From contig JACSYO010001999.1 of assembly GCA_016806645.1 (NCBI GenBank), positions 2,099,501 through 2,163,500 of the forward strand: DNA of 64,000 bases, in the 5' to 3' direction. Made by a program: the position numbers and the translations under genes. The notes under the pieces were generated by a model. It was not told where the DNA came from. It did no database searches and saw only the letters and a program-made list of their open reading frames with translations. Source of the stretch: Ophiodon elongatus (Eukaryota > Chordata > Actinopteri > Perciformes > Hexagrammidae). Shown one piece after another: positions 11,786 to 26,093 of the stretch (position 1 is its first letter; every line of letters starts with the position of its first letter).

Positions 11786-13189
11786 TAAGGGAGTATAAGG
11801 AGTGGCAATATTCACCTCTTGCAGCAGCCTCCTTAATAATTCAACTCTTCCTGATATCAGAGAGGATTTTGTGATCCCCAAACAAGCACTTTGACCTTTG
11901 CTTCAGATGGTCCCAACCCAAACAACCCTCTGCGACCATGTTGGTAATCAGCTGAGGTGGGTGGCTGCTACATACATATTTCTGAGTTTCCAGGGTTGAA
12001 CAATCTGGACCAAAACAAAATGTGAGTTGAGCAGTGTCTTGGCATTTGATAGCCCTTCAAATGCAACTGGTTTGACTGTTTGTGCAGTCCACAAACCAAT
12101 GGGTGATGTCCCAATGTCTACGTCAACTTCTTATATTCAGTCTATGTAGATGTAAACCATTCATTCTAAGGTAATGTAAACAAGATGCTTATTTTCAGGT
12201 GATTATACAATAAAGAATTATTCCATTTCTGCCAATAGATTTCCCTAGATGCTACACACTTTTACATACTTTAAATGTATTTCACTAATGCGATCTAAAA
12301 ACATCCCCATGCCAACATAGCAACCTTGAATTGGAGTACTTTATATACCTGTAGACTTCAGATTTGGGTCTCAAAGGTTACTTAGACCTGAGTCACATTT
12401 GACTTGCTAAATCAATTATACAAAATCTCAGAACTCTACTTAAACTCAAACACTAACGACTCAAAACTCCACTTGGGCTTGAAATGAGTTGACACCCTGC
12501 CAAACCTAGATTAATATTCGTGATAATGTTCTGCTTGTCATTCTCAGAGAAGCCTGTAACACTGATAGGGAGAAAGTGTAGGAGAGAGCCAGAGAGCTGT
12601 GGTAGATGAAAGGAGGGGTGAAACACATTGTAACCACACAAGAAATACAATGCTCTGTGTATGATATTTTATATCGGAAAACTAATAAAGAACTAAGGTA
12701 GACTTGTACAATTCAAGCAGCGTCTTCCTGTCTGTCTGGATTCTGTGCTGGGCTGTCTGAAGTAAACAGAGGGAAAATAAATAACATTTTCATCATTCAA
12801 ATTATTTGGTGAAGAGCACATAATGATATTTGAATAATTGAAGACTCAACAATGAAGTTTTGGGCCCTTGAACCTCGCTTGGGACTTCGATGCTTCAATG
12901 ACTTGAGACCTGACAATGACATTGTCCCTCCTGAACTTTATTGATGCAGCTCCGGGTGATGTTTCTTCAAGTTAAACAGTGCAGTCAAGATGATTCACAG
13001 TCTTGAAGTGGCAACTTGCCCAAGTTAGATTGAGGTGAGAATAACAGTAGCCTACACTTCCTGACTTCGCTGAAAGATAATATATTGTAACTTTAAGCCC
13101 TGGCTCAAATTGTTTGCTGATAAACCTATAAAGAGTCATACTTTTATGTCAAGACAAATCAAAACAAAACAATGATAACTATAAGGGCA
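11786..13189. other. Intergenic; one short repeat fragment near 12070-12150
   Basis: The stretch around CACAAACCAATGGGTGATGT through CTTATATTCAGTCTATG resembles the end of the repeat at 22090-22320. Nothing else recognised. Confidence 0.4.
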
Positions 13190-13415
13190 CTCAGAAAGCG
13201 CAGACCTCCACCAAGGCTATAAGTGAAAAATAATGCGCGTATTTGATTAGGATCCCCCTCCACAATTTAACGGGCTTTTCCTTGGCCCATGTCACACCCT
13301 TCCACCCAGTTTCATGAGAATCTGGCCAGTAGTTTTTCTGTACTCCTGCTGACAAACAGACAAACAAACTCGCAAAATGAACCACAAACTTAACCTCCTT
13401 GGTAAGGCCAGTGTC
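13190..13415 (+). repeat. Interspersed repeat with CCTCCACCAAGG / CCTCCTTGGTAAGG ends
   Basis: Begins GCAGACCTCCACCAAGG and ends near CCTCCTTGGTAAGGCC, with short inverted ends. The interior (TTCCTTGGCCCATGTCACAC, AGTTTCATGAGAATCTGGCC, CTGCTGACAAACAGACAAAC) fits a dispersed repeat common in fish genomes. The 64-codon minus-strand ORF here is part of the repeat, not a gene. Confidence 0.6.
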
Positions 13416-16400
13416 TATCTACAGTATTACGCTTCACTGAATAAATAATATTACTATAATAAAAATGTCTATCACTGAGCAGTGGTTCCCTTCAGGGGAT
13501 TACCTGCAAAAATGACAATTTATATACTTTTCACTAGGTGTAAATGGGACCTATGTGTGATCAAATAAAAGGTTTCACTGCTACTTCACCTTCTAATCTA
13601 CACCAGACCTGCACATGTTTGCACGGAGTGAATAAATTATCTTGGTTCAGAATTTGGACCAATTCCAGAGTATCTTTCATGTAAGCAGCTGTGCAATGAA
13701 TCCTTGTAGCAGCACAGTGAGGGCTGGGGTATAGTCGATTAAATATGGGGATAACAGCACACATTTTCAGACAATCTTTCCTGGAAGACATTCATCGTGA
13801 CGCACTTGCTTGTTCTCAAGAAAAGTGACAGAAACGGTTGTGTCAAGAATGGAAAAAAGAGAGCTGGAGAGAAGTTGAAACTCTGGCTCCTTTCTCACCT
13901 TCACACAGCTGGCCAAGTGGGTGTAAATGTCATTATTCATATCAACAAATTAGCAAGGAGTTTTCCTCTTCATTATTATTGTCCTCGAGAAAAATACTTA
14001 TTTCAGAATATTGGCCAAAATAACCCTCACATACCACTTATGACGTCAGTACCCTACACTACACTACTCAGTGGTCATAAACAATAACAAGACCGATGTG
14101 CTGCGTCGACATAGACGATAGCAAGGACACGTGTGACAACAAGGATAGTGGGTTGGTGCGCTATAGATTTAATGGTAATCAGGCAGTTGTAGGTAGCACC
14201 AGGGGAATGAATCATACATGAGAATAGTAGCCTTATTGATGGGCTCCCAAAATCCAGTGAAGCATCTGTACTATTGACAGTTCACAGATCAGTGTTCCCA
14301 CTGAAGCCTCTGCTAGGAAAGCTCCCTCCCTGGAACAGCCCCAGGATCTGAGATCGCCGGGTCAGCTAGCGCTCACCAGCACAGGATTTGCCCGAGTGAT
14401 TCACACAGCTCTCTTTGTTACACTCACACTAACACGCATCCACACACAAAAAAACCCACACAGATGCAGGGTTTCATCCCATGCAAGCGTCAGCAGCCTA
14501 CTAGGGTTGCCAAGATCACCTGTCAATCATGGCTTCTGCTTCTTTAAAAGGAGAGTCAACGCTTTTCCTGGATTATCTCTGGAGAATGAAGGTGTTTCAT
14601 ATTTGCTTCTCTGTGAATGTCTTGTGGGGATATGAATGTAGGTCTTTCAGGCTTGGATAATAAAAGTGTTATGGCCTTTGCTGTCACGTAGTAATCTTTT
14701 TTTGTCAACTTTGCTCATGGGATGGAGTCAAATTGGATGGAACCAGCCCCCTGAAGCGGGGGATGGATGTCGAAGCCATCCTGAATGCTGTGGGCAATAG
14801 AAAAAATCTTGACACATTCGGATGCCAACCTTGAACCCACCTGCAACAGCCCAGGGGGTAAGTCGAGATGGCCGGTGACTGGGCACCAGCAAAGATGGAG
14901 CACCAGCGGCATCTGTGAGGTGAATGCCATCTGTGAGCCACATACACACACACACATGACCATAACCAAATGTCACCATCACTGTTGATTTCATCCTAAA
15001 GGGTGACATTAATGCAACTTCCTTATTTCTTGAAAGACGTCAAGGACAACTCAATGACGTCTTTTTACACTGGCTGATGCCAGTGGTTGAGATCAGTGCA
15101 GTTTGAGATCAATATAATTTAGATTACAGTGAAAATCAATCGGCAGAAACATCATTAAAACCAAATGATACTATGTCTAGGGACAATAGTAGTCCCTAGC
15201 TTTATGTGTCCATTGACTGTCTGTCGTTAATAGATTGATCATCGAGATGATATTACAGATCCATTAGAGCTACCTTATAATGGCTGTCACAAGTTAGTAA
15301 AAGTAATGATACACTTATAGCAGAATATTGTGATGGCAGTGTTTGGAACCACACATTAGAGTGTATCACTGGGGATGAAGACATTTGATGTTTTCACAGG
15401 GATAGAAAATATATTTCTTTATCTCATAAATAAAACAGTAGTTCCTCATCAGATGCCAAAAGGTGCCACCCAAATAGAATAAAACCTAGAAACTAATTGT
15501 ATTAACGCTGCCTTCACCACACGTAATACCTGCGCCTTTTGAAAAAGCATGTAAAAGCATTGGTGTTGGCCAAGGCTAAAGGGAGATCTTGACGTTTCAG
15601 TATCATATTTATCTTTGCCTTGTAAATTTATGACTATTTTTCCAATCCCAAATGTTTTTCTCTCGTACATGATTTATCACATATAATGGCAGCTATCCTG
15701 CAATGTTTAAATCAATATGTTGATTTTTCATCTAATTCTACATCATTGTCATTGTTTCAGCACCAGGGGACACAAAGTATACCATTATCTCCCTGTCCTG
15801 AATTGATATGACCCAACTCTCTCCTGGCTGGTTTAGTATAATGATTGCTGGAATTCCATTTATTTTTCTACAGAAACAGATTTTTACAAACTTTTACCCA
15901 AGGCCATTTAATGCTTTGGAAGTACTGCATATTTCTTTCTATTCAACACAGAATAATTTATTCTCTAAGAGCATATTCAAACATGCCTAACAGAAGGGAG
16001 ATTTCCTTGTTGTTCTCCATACTGGAGAGAAAACAGCTGGGGCCAGAGAATCTCCTTAAGCCTCCATCAGTCCTCCACCCTCAAGTTAATACTCCACATG
16101 GTCCCCAACTTGTCTCTCTTTTCCCTGTCCGTCTTTCTTTGCTAAAAGCATTTTTTAAGAGATATGGGTCGGACCTAATTTGTACGGCATTCAAATTGCT
16201 TAATAAATTAAATGGATGCAACCTTGTTACTTCATTGTTACATCTTCAGAATCAAACCATCTCAAATACAGCGAGACTGGCTGAGAGAGAAGCCTTTTGT
16301 TGTTGTTGCTTAAAATCAATTTAAAAATCAATTTGTTTTTAGATGTTACTAGAACACTCAGGGTCTATGAACAAAATGTCCCTACAGTGACTCCTTTGAA

Positions 16401-19189
16401 TGGTGAATATAATAGACCTCGATATGTCTACTGTACAGCCTCAATGCTAAAAAACAACTCCATTCCTATTCAAAACATAACCACGATAAAAGCAGAGCTA
16501 ATCAGTGGAGCACATCTCTACAGAAGGATGATGCCATAGGCTTTAATAAATGGAGCGGGGGGAGGGGATTATCAACCACAATTATTGACAAAGTTGTTGT
16601 GTTGCCTCATAGACTTGTAATTGGAACTAGGGCTTTCGGTGGTTTTGTTGAGATTATGCAATATCCACATTGGACTTGATTAACACAAAGGCCACATGAG
16701 GTTTAAGTTAATACAGTAAAATCTCTTAGTACACAGCGGGCGCAGCAAAATTCAATTACAGTTTAATTACTATACACAAAAGATACGATCCCTAATCCTC
16801 TGCTGCCACTGCTGAGTCAGTATTCTCCATGCAAGGGCATGTATGTGCTATTAACGTCTGATGGACTGCAAGCACAGGGTGGAAGAGAAAGCTACGACAT
16901 TTGGAGAATAATTCAGCAACATTGTTGGTTACGTTTTCTCATCTATTGTAAAATGAGTTTAATATCTATATTAACTCTCCCTCGCTCTCTCTGCAGCCTG
17001 ATGGAAATTACACTCCCAAACAACAAAAAAGTTTTTTATTTATTTTTATTTATCACAAATACATTTCTCATCATAGTCAGGCAGGAATTCAGGGTGATTG
17101 GGTGGGAGAAAGAAACACAAGACTTTCACCCAGGGGACCGCTGTTTGTGTACCGTGTGCAAAAAAAATGTCAACACTGACATATATTTATTTTAAATAAC
17201 ACATTCCTTTTTTTTGTTTATGTAATGTATGATAATTATGTGTTTAAAACTGCGAGAGTAATACGGAAGGAAACTACATTTACCTCGAAACACAGTTAAG
17301 AATGTAGTTTAGTTGTACGGGGAACTTCATTTTGTAGGCGACAGGGTTGCTCTCTGAGGTATCAGTGTGGCACTGGAGGGGGGATAATCTTTCAACAATG
17401 CAATATTGCTTTATATGATACACGTTTGCATCATAATGAGCATGTGAGTGCTTGGGGCACGACATAATTACAAATGGGAAAGAGGCAACTGTAAGTGTGC
17501 CACCATTGTTTGGTATCCCAAAGGTGGGCTGCATTCTCATCCGCCCACTATAGTGTTGATTAGGCTTTAACTCTTAACTCAGTGTATTCATCTTGAACTC
17601 ATACTCTGTCTTAACTCACCTCTGTGTCTGTTAGCATTGTGCTATCTTAACATAAAAAAAAAGAATATTGGCAACTGGATTTTAATAGCCACAGAAACTG
17701 ATTGTTCAGAAATTTCAGAATAAAAGCCCATTTGAAAAGTAATTGTTTGAAAAAGCTTGGTAAAGATCTTGTCTTACAGTACACTTGACGTTATCTAGTT
17801 TCTACAAGGCTTTGAATCATAGCGGGTGCTGCGCCTCGTTCTGTTTATTAACCACATGGAGACATAGAAGTGACACTTGAGTAAAAGCTGCAATAGTAAT
17901 AATGGTGCGTTTACACAGGTCCATACTTTTCTAAAAGTATGTGGAAATAAACACATTTTAAACAAAGGCTACACCTACATGAAACAGTATGTTTCTTCAA
18001 TAAAAAGGCGAAAAACATGAGCTGTAACAAGGCTGTAATCTGTCATTTACCAGCACAGGAGAAGAATACTATGTGGGTGAAGCTTGCACACGTTTCTCGC
18101 ATGTGTCTTTATTGCCTTAGAATGCAATAAAAACTAACATTAGCCCGCCATATGGCCATAAATCAACTTCCAATGACGTTCACACAGTAAATAGCAATGA
18201 TGGACAACCATGCATCATCTCAATGGTGTGGTGGTAGAATGTGACATATCTGGAGGATGTGTTTTAGAGGATAGTGTTGTGTGTGTGGGAGTACGGTGTG
18301 AAGTCCCCGGTGTGTCAGCAGCATATCAGTAAAACAGCTGAGGAGGCTCCTCTGGGAGACACGGTAGGAAATTCAATTATTATTATTATTTTTATTAAAC
18401 TGTATTTGGCACATGCAAACTACAGTGGAAATGCCTTGTAATAATTAAGAACAGAAACAAATCTACCTTTATTTACAACCAACATTTGCCTTCAAGATTT
18501 GAATTCAACAAATTTCGTGCAGACTGCACAATAATGTCCCTTTATTCTGTACTGTGATTTCCTCTAGAGAATGTCTTCATCATGTTGATATACACTAATT
18601 GAACAAAGATATCTTGAACTAATGAGGTCAACTGCCAACATCGACTACGACTATGAGACGTGTAAGAAAAATAGGAATGCTCCCATGGAAACAACCAGGT
18701 GAGAGTCCGGATTGTGCCTCAGCTCCATCTGCCAATATTAACATGAATGTTGCATGCATTATCACACGATATATAGATATAGCACTGTTGCATGCTGTAC
18801 ATGTATTGTTTTTCAATGTCTATGGAAAGAGTTGAGCCTGTTGATTTCGAAAGACGGTGAATATGTTGTTCTTTGTGTAATTATAATAATAAGCAAGGCA
18901 ACATATTCAGCTTTTTACCTCTTCACGGTCCAAGAGAGTCAGATCTCAACAACAATAGGCCTAATGCCCTCTGGGAATATTATAGGACAATGTCATAGAT
19001 TATCAAGCAGCATAGTAAATAAGAAGCTACTGCAGATAAATGGATCATATTGTTGGGAAAACAGTCGAAATGATGATTGGGAGGATTTTATTTTCATATC
19101 AATGTGCATACCGAGATATCCTTACCTTAAGCTTCACCATATGAAAATCCCACCGCCTTCTGAATTTGCACTGAACTTTTCTCCCGAGT
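13416..19189. other. Intergenic, nothing recognised
   Basis: AT-rich sequence with only short chance ORFs. No exon with splice context, RNA gene or clear transposon was recognised. Confidence 0.45.
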
Positions 19190-19560
19190 GTTGATTGGTA
19201 CCGCGGGACTGTCGCATGTAAATGTAATTCACAGGAGACGGGGTGGAATTAACGAGACGTCTCCAAAATGTCAAGTGAATTAGAGAGAAATCTCCATTGC
19301 ATATTAAGAGTAATTTATCTCGGGCCGAAGTGAGCGGCCCATGTGGCGACGCCGGGATCCTGAACATCCCAGGCATGTTGCAATGTGGCTACATCATCCA
19401 TCACGAGTCAACTTGACGGCACACCACGTGCCTGTTTGAGTTCCATGACTATTAGCCTCTGATCCCTCATTGCCCATCCCGCTGTGTTTCCCAGCGAGCT
19501 ATGTGGGATTTTTGCTCCAGATGGTGATCCATCAATGACATCATTAGTAAAAGGTAACAT
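19190..19560. other. Unique, mixed-composition island; possible conserved non-coding element
   Basis: Differs from the AT-rich surroundings, has no repeat character, and contains octamer-like ATGTAAAT and TGCATATTAA. No ORF of interest. A regulatory role is a guess based on texture alone. Confidence 0.2.
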
Positions 19561-19679
19561 TTCACCATGCTGGCACCTTTAGTTGCGCGGACCTCTCGAT
19601 GGCAAATAGACGTGCATTTATATATAGAGTCTTTTGCAGTCTCCCCACCACTCGCAGGGTTTTACGCCACATGTCAACA

Positions 19680-19860
19680 TTCACCAAGGTGCCAACCTGC
19701 TCATCAGGATCAAATCTAATTCACGTTCACACACACTCACAAACACAGCCTTCAGTATCTTGCCCTCGTCGACACGCTGACTGGAGTAGCCGGGGATTGA
19801 ACTGCCGATCTTTCGGCCCTCCTGAGCCCATTCTCCCTGAGAGGGCTGCTGTTGGGCATG
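19680..19860 (+). repeat. Diverged teleost dispersed repeat
   Basis: Shares TTCAGTATCTTGCCCTCGTC and a CCGGGGATTGAACTGCCGAT-type block with the repeat at 11615-11785. Confidence 0.5.
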
Positions 19861-20609
19861 CACAATGGTCACAGTTGTGCTAACCCCTTGTGTGCTGGGG
19901 TATTATCAGATTTATATTTATTGTTTATTACCTAGCTATATGCATTAGCAGACATTAGACTATGCGTCCATGGTGTCCGCAGCCGTCTGTGCACGCCTTC
20001 GTCCGGGAGTATAACCCAGGCTTTACTTGGCCACTTGAAAAGAATGTAGCCGTCATTAATGTAATAAAAACACCTGTGCTATTCCTACTGTGACAAGTAA
20101 AAATGTCTGCTGTGAAAAAGTCCTGCGTGTGGGTGTCCTTGGTCTTTTTCGGTGAACAAATCACATTTCTCTCTGCATTCAGTACATTTTTGGGTGAGCA
20201 AACGAGCGAATCAATAATCAGAAGTACACTTTGTACATTGTTGTGAATAGTTTTGAAAATAACTTTAAAAATAATAAAATTGCAGTGTAACCCAGTGTAT
20301 TTATCGTATGGTGTTGGGGTTTGAGTGTCGCAGTACACTGGTATTGACAATAACCGTGACATTTCAAAAGGAAATTTTGATATGACGTTTTAATACACAT
20401 AATATATCATGTAAATAATCCAGCGCCTCTTAAAACATTTTAGTTATAGTTACAGACTTTCTCTCCACCTCCCTACACTCCTATTTTGCAATTGATATCC
20501 CACAAAAGAGACAAAACGCACAATAAACAAAAGTTAAAGATGAATTTCACTGATAGCATTACTATTATTTGTTTTCCGAATTTTGAATAGCGTGGTAAAA
20601 AAATAATAT

Positions 20610-20990
20610 AATGACAGCCCGGGGCACCTTTAGTGCAATAGTAATATTAGAATGTCACCCCATCACAACCTCCACTCCCGCCCCGCTGAAACATAAGAAT
20701 ATTCAGCAGTGCTCCTATTACCAGACATGTAGCTCAAGTAGGTGCCCACCAGCTGAAGCAACAATGAGCATAATGGAGCCCATCTCATTTTCTCGTGCCC
20801 CGTAATAATGGAGGGGGAAGAGGCTGTTTGACTCCAGGCAGCAGAGCTCCTCGGAGATTGACAAGGAAGTCATTTGCGCTGCTGAGCTTTTTGGGGTGTC
20901 AACAGCCGGAGGGCTTGTTGTCAGCAGTTTCCATATCCACTTTATTCAACGGTTGAGGATGGCGTTGGAAGTTCAGGCAAAGTGCGCACA
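20610..20990. other. Unique island; possible conserved non-coding element
   Basis: Non-repetitive, moderately GC-rich sequence with no coding signal, between AT-rich stretches. Flagged only as a candidate for cross-species comparison. Confidence 0.2.
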
Positions 20991-21483
20991 CAGCCTCGTC
21001 ATCATTTGAGGCATCTTTGTGTGCTCTTGAGAATCTGCTGAAGATGTATTAGCATTAGGATTTGTTTCCCCCTGCATTGTGCATACAAACCGTTAGTCAT
21101 CCATCCTCAGTCGATAGTCTGTCAGAAGTATTTAATTCAGACAAAAACTCCTCAGAGAGGCCTTGAACACTGTACTGGTAAGACATTTAGAAATGCTTCA
21201 ATATCTCTCGACAATGACTAAAGCTTAGAGAGACTAAAAATCTATACAAAATGTGTTTCAAAGTAATGGTAGGAGGAGGGTGACCCACTGTTGCCCTTTT
21301 TCTGTCTCTACCTTTTGGCTCCCACTTTTTTCCCAAGGTTTTCCCCAGCTGATTGCTCCCCACTCTCCTCTCTTTTCCTTCCACCACATGTCCCTCTTTG
21401 GGTCACTATCCATCTCAATCTGTCTCCCCAAATCCACCTGCTGTCTTCTCTTCAGTATAAGGAGGGTCAAGGGAGTTTGTACG

Positions 21484-21485
<2 letters not shown>

Positions 21486-21519
<34 letters not shown>
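21486..21519 (+). repeat. (TG)17 microsatellite
   Basis: Uninterrupted alternating GT run. Confidence 0.95.
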
Positions 21520-21523
<4 letters not shown>

Positions 21524-22089
21524 ATTGATGTTTCCGACAGCTGACAACACCCACTGCTGGTACTGTGTTGGAAAGCAAACTCAAAAGGTAAAACTTTTTA
21601 CATCAAAGACTCTGTAGCCATCATTTTCACTAAGCACACTGATGACGCATACCTGCATTTGGGAGAAAGGCTGAGTCAACTCATGAAAAGATTGTTTTCA
21701 TTGCAGCTATAGTGCACATTCATGAAGCCTTTTTGTCCTTCACAGGCAGCAACCTCCGGTTCTGAAAAGTGAAGCCAATGCAGAAGTGCTTTAAACTTGC
21801 ATTCTTTACAATCAGGATCCAAGAGAGAGAACAGGGGGCAAATCCTCTGGTTGCAAACAAGATGTCTGATTATATATATATTATATATATTATATTATAT
21901 TATAGATTATATCATATAGTCTATGAGAAAATTAACCTACCTCTCACTCACCTCAGGAAACATTTATATGAGTTGTATATGAACATAATATGAGTTTATG
22001 GTCTCAATCGCTAGTTTCAAGTCTTATTCAATGCAGCATGATGTTCATTTGGTAAATGATGGTCCAATTTAGAGTCAAATAGACCACAA

Positions 22090-22320
22090 AGCAGGGTATG
22101 CTTTAGGGCGTGGCAACCTTGTGATTGACAGGTCGCTACCACGGTGTTATCTGGTCTGGGAATTGTCCGTGTTTTCCGTCTTATAACTTTTAACTGTTTG
22201 GTCGCCTAAAGATTTATTTTTCAGCGGTTAGTTGTACTAAGCTCCACCCTCTCGTATCACTTCTGGTTGGGTGACGTCACGGTGGCCATGTCCACTTCTC
22301 ATGTACAGTCTATGGTCCTT
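22090..22320 (+). repeat. Teleost dispersed repeat ending near TACAGTCTATGG
   Basis: Contains GTGATTGACAGGTCGCTACC and GTGACGTCACGGTGGCCATG, ending in TCATGTACAGTCTATGG. These recur across teleost genomes, and a related end is seen near 12070-12150. Confidence 0.5.
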
Positions 22321-25300
22321 CACCCTGGTGGTGAAGGTCCTTTTGGCCTTTCCTTAAAACTATTAATGGTTTCAGACAATCTCGCAATGTCAAACATTCA
22401 CAGAGGGAGAAATCTGAGATGAGATGTGAAAAACTCAAACAGCCTCAGGAGGCCAGAATGCTTTGCAGTCACAAGACGTGTTCTGGATATGTGTTGCAGC
22501 TCTGTCTTTTGAGCCGCTAAAGCTGCTATTGCTGTTTACTATTGATTCATCTATCCACACATATGACAAACTGCTGGACACATTCTAATATCCATTCTTA
22601 GGGAGATGTCAAGGCACTCTGGGAAATGTAGGAATGTCTCTCATGGAAGAGTTTCTCTAAATGAGTCACAAAACAAACTCCATTACCCACAAAGTTAGCT
22701 TCGCTAACCCCCGTTTACTACTCGAGGCCAGAGTTTACGACATAGAAGCTAACCTGAGGGCGCTGGCATCAAATAGGGAGAATAAGGGACCCACACACAC
22801 ACCACCACTAGCTTCAGCAACATCGTAATCCATGTCTGCACCGTCACCCACCGTCTGACTTCAGTTGCTCCTCAAGTAGTGTTGTTATGGTATGGCATGG
22901 GAAACAGCATTACTATGGTTTTGCACTTGTTACTGCAGTCTCGGAAGGGGAGGAGTTTAGCGGATGGTTAGTCAGTTAGTTGCAATCTGCAACCACGCTA
23001 GATGTCACCAAATCCTCCACACTGTCCCATTAACAATGGTCTCTGGCCAGACTCGCACCATGACAAGCTTGCGGTTACAGGTAAGGGTTCAGCACTACAA
23101 TGGGCTGTCCGACCTTGTCTTAAGGCAGAAGTATTTATATCCGTTCCTAGTGGCCACACTCCAGTGTCATAGCCTCCTCCTGGCTTCCCTGCACTGCTTC
23201 CATCAGGTATTTCCAAGAACTCTGAGCCAGATTAACTAAGGCTTCAGCTGTGACACGTTCTGCCCCAACGATGTGCTGTATTTATCAAGCAGACAGAATG
23301 TCTTCAGACTTCAGTTCAATTCTGCTTCATTTTGTTGAGTTGCACAAGTTTTAAAACATCTCCCAGCCAACTGTTTTAGGTTACGAGCAAATGGTGGTAT
23401 TATAACATTTTGCCATTGCTGGCCGATTGAATATTGCAGATATATTTGCAAGTCCGATGTGTTGAAATGAGTGAGAAGAAATTAGCTTGTGTTGCAAATT
23501 ACAGTTTGCATGTTGCAAATTCAGTGAAACCTTCCCCATTTCCAATGTCACAGTGGCGAACAACCGCTGCACTACGCTAAATGCATAGTGCCTGTCCACT
23601 GTCTAGTGTCTTGGATATTCCTTTCCATGGTCCCATTATGAAATGTTGGAGACACTCTCTAGCTGTGCAAGGTTTTTTATGTTTGTATCATGATGATCTT
23701 TTATTTATAAGAATAAATCCCTCTGGAAAAACATTGCTCCCGTCCATTGAAACAATTGGTCTAAAAAGATGAATAAATAAAAAAGAAAAAGAATTGTCAA
23801 GGTGTCTAGCTTCTGAATATGACCTCAGTACTGTAAATCCCCTGTGTAGTACCAAGCCAAAGTGAGTTGAGAGGAAGCTGCTGCTGGTGTTGTATGTTAG
23901 TGGACTTGCTGCACTCAGCTACATTGTGCACAATAAATAATTGGAATAAAAAAAAAAAAAAGCACATGCTTAGTTTTCATTATTTCTCTCATATTTTATG
24001 CACATTTGGGGGAATGCTTTTTATTGCTTTTATTTTATTTCTTTTAGTTATCTGTCACTATTGACAAAAACAAGTGGACATTATTGTAATGGAACTCTGT
24101 TTATGTTTTACTCAACTCATGCAGTTCAATTTGCAAGAGACCCATGCTTTTCTGAAAAATAAAGGTAGGTAATAAATGTTTTCAGGTTCAGGCACACACT
24201 TGCACATATATCATAAGAATTTTGTAAGGAATAGTTACAGCGCATCGCCGTTAAGATTGGCTTCAGTATCGGACCACTTAGAAAGGACACATTAAATACC
24301 ATCTCTACACATCATTTTGAAATCAACATCTAACTAAATGAATTACTTTTGGCACCACAGTGTGAATGATTCTTTTGCTTTGGTTATGTTTTCCTGCAGA
24401 TCTTTGAATTGGCAGATTAAGAGACGAAAATAGAAAAGAAAATTGTTTTTCTTGTAATTGGCATCATGGTTGTTATATTGCAGATTTTTCTTTTTAATGC
24501 ATTTCTTTTGAATAACATAATGAAAAAGAAACGTGATTTGTTTCTATACTAAATAGTAGGTGTCATATCATTTTCTGCATAAAAAAAAATAATTATAATA
24601 ACATACTACCTGAACCAAACTGCTATGGGTACCCTACCTTTTAATAATTCTGTATTTCACTAATGCCTACAGACTGCCTGGTTTAAAGAGAGCCCCATTG
24701 TGATAGCTTTAATTAATTAAGTGCAGCTTGAGTGGCTAATGCTGTTCCCCTGATGTTCAGGTCACCATCCAGTGAGGGTGGGCTCTTGTCAATACCTCAA
24801 CATTCTCAATAATTTGCTAGTTTTTGGTGACAAATGCATGACATGCCAAGTGCATTCAACAATTTCGACCCATGCTGTCTTCTTTATCTATGGAAGATAA
24901 ATATGTAATGCTACTGACAATTAGCTTTGGCCAATCAGTCTATTTTCAGTCATGCAAAGTCACTTTGCAATGCAGTTAGTTTCGAGTGCTTTATAACCAA
25001 AGCTCTCGGTCTTTATACGCACTTGTTAATTCATTTGATGAGTCTTGGGCACTCATGCCTTCAGGCTCTTATCCAGTGGCACTTTTAAATTAATGGAAGT
25101 TGTTTCAACGGCGTGCAAATAGACAGGACAAGTGTTTTACACTTGTCTTACTCCGATAGGGCAGCGACTAACCAATCTTACATTCTGATTCAAAGGCTTA
25201 TGACAAAAGTTGAATCTTTGGTGTGCTGAGTAAGAAACCAATTGATTTTGAAACATGAAGATAAACAGAGCCTTGTGAGGAATCTCCACAAATAAGTCGT

Positions 25301-25365
25301 CAACGAAGGTGCCACATCCTAAAATCATTTAAAATTATTTGAAGAGCAATGAGGCAAACTGACCC
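22321..25365. other. Intergenic, nothing recognised
   Basis: No gene, RNA gene or clear repeat family was recognised on either strand. Confidence 0.45.
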
Positions 25366-26093
25366 CATTCAGACCTGGCATTGACAGGCGTCTTGGGCGA
25401 TCAGATCACAAGTGGACAGCTTTAAGTACAGGTGTGAATGCACCCAAGGCACATCGATGACGCATTGAGATCCGATCGCTCAGACCACTGCACCGCATAA
25501 TGGCAAAGAATCTTTAGCAGTGTGCACAGGAATGTGACCTGGGCCACATTAGCCCTGTTTCTATTGTCGAGTTTGTACGTGCCTTTGAGCATTCATGTGC
25601 AATTTGATCAAAAGTAATTGCAAAAAGAAAGTTTTTCCACTCTTTTGTCAAAAAAGAGTTAATGTGACTGTGGAAACGCCTTCGCCGAATAAATTCTGAT
25701 GTAGTGAACATTAAACTCATATAACTGATCAGCTGTTTCTGCTGTTGGCATCTTCTCATGTGAATGCTTGTCTTTGTTTTGGACAACATGAAACATGACC
25801 AGTAATAGCTGACATGAAAGAACAATTCAAACTTGCCAAATTTGAAACAAATTCCTGAAGACTCTCCATTCTTTCTCGCACACTAGAGTTATATGGTCAA
25901 GGTGATATGTTTTGTTTTCCGGTTCGCAACCTCTTCTTCAACTCTTTTTACTGGTGGATAGCAGCCATGCATAAAGTGTTGCCTATAGCACTTCTGACCA
26001 AGCCAGGCTGTAGCAGAGTTTATTCATTCCAAATCAGGAGATGGAAACGCGCCTTGTTCGCATTTCTTTCATTGCGAGGTTTCAAAATAGACT

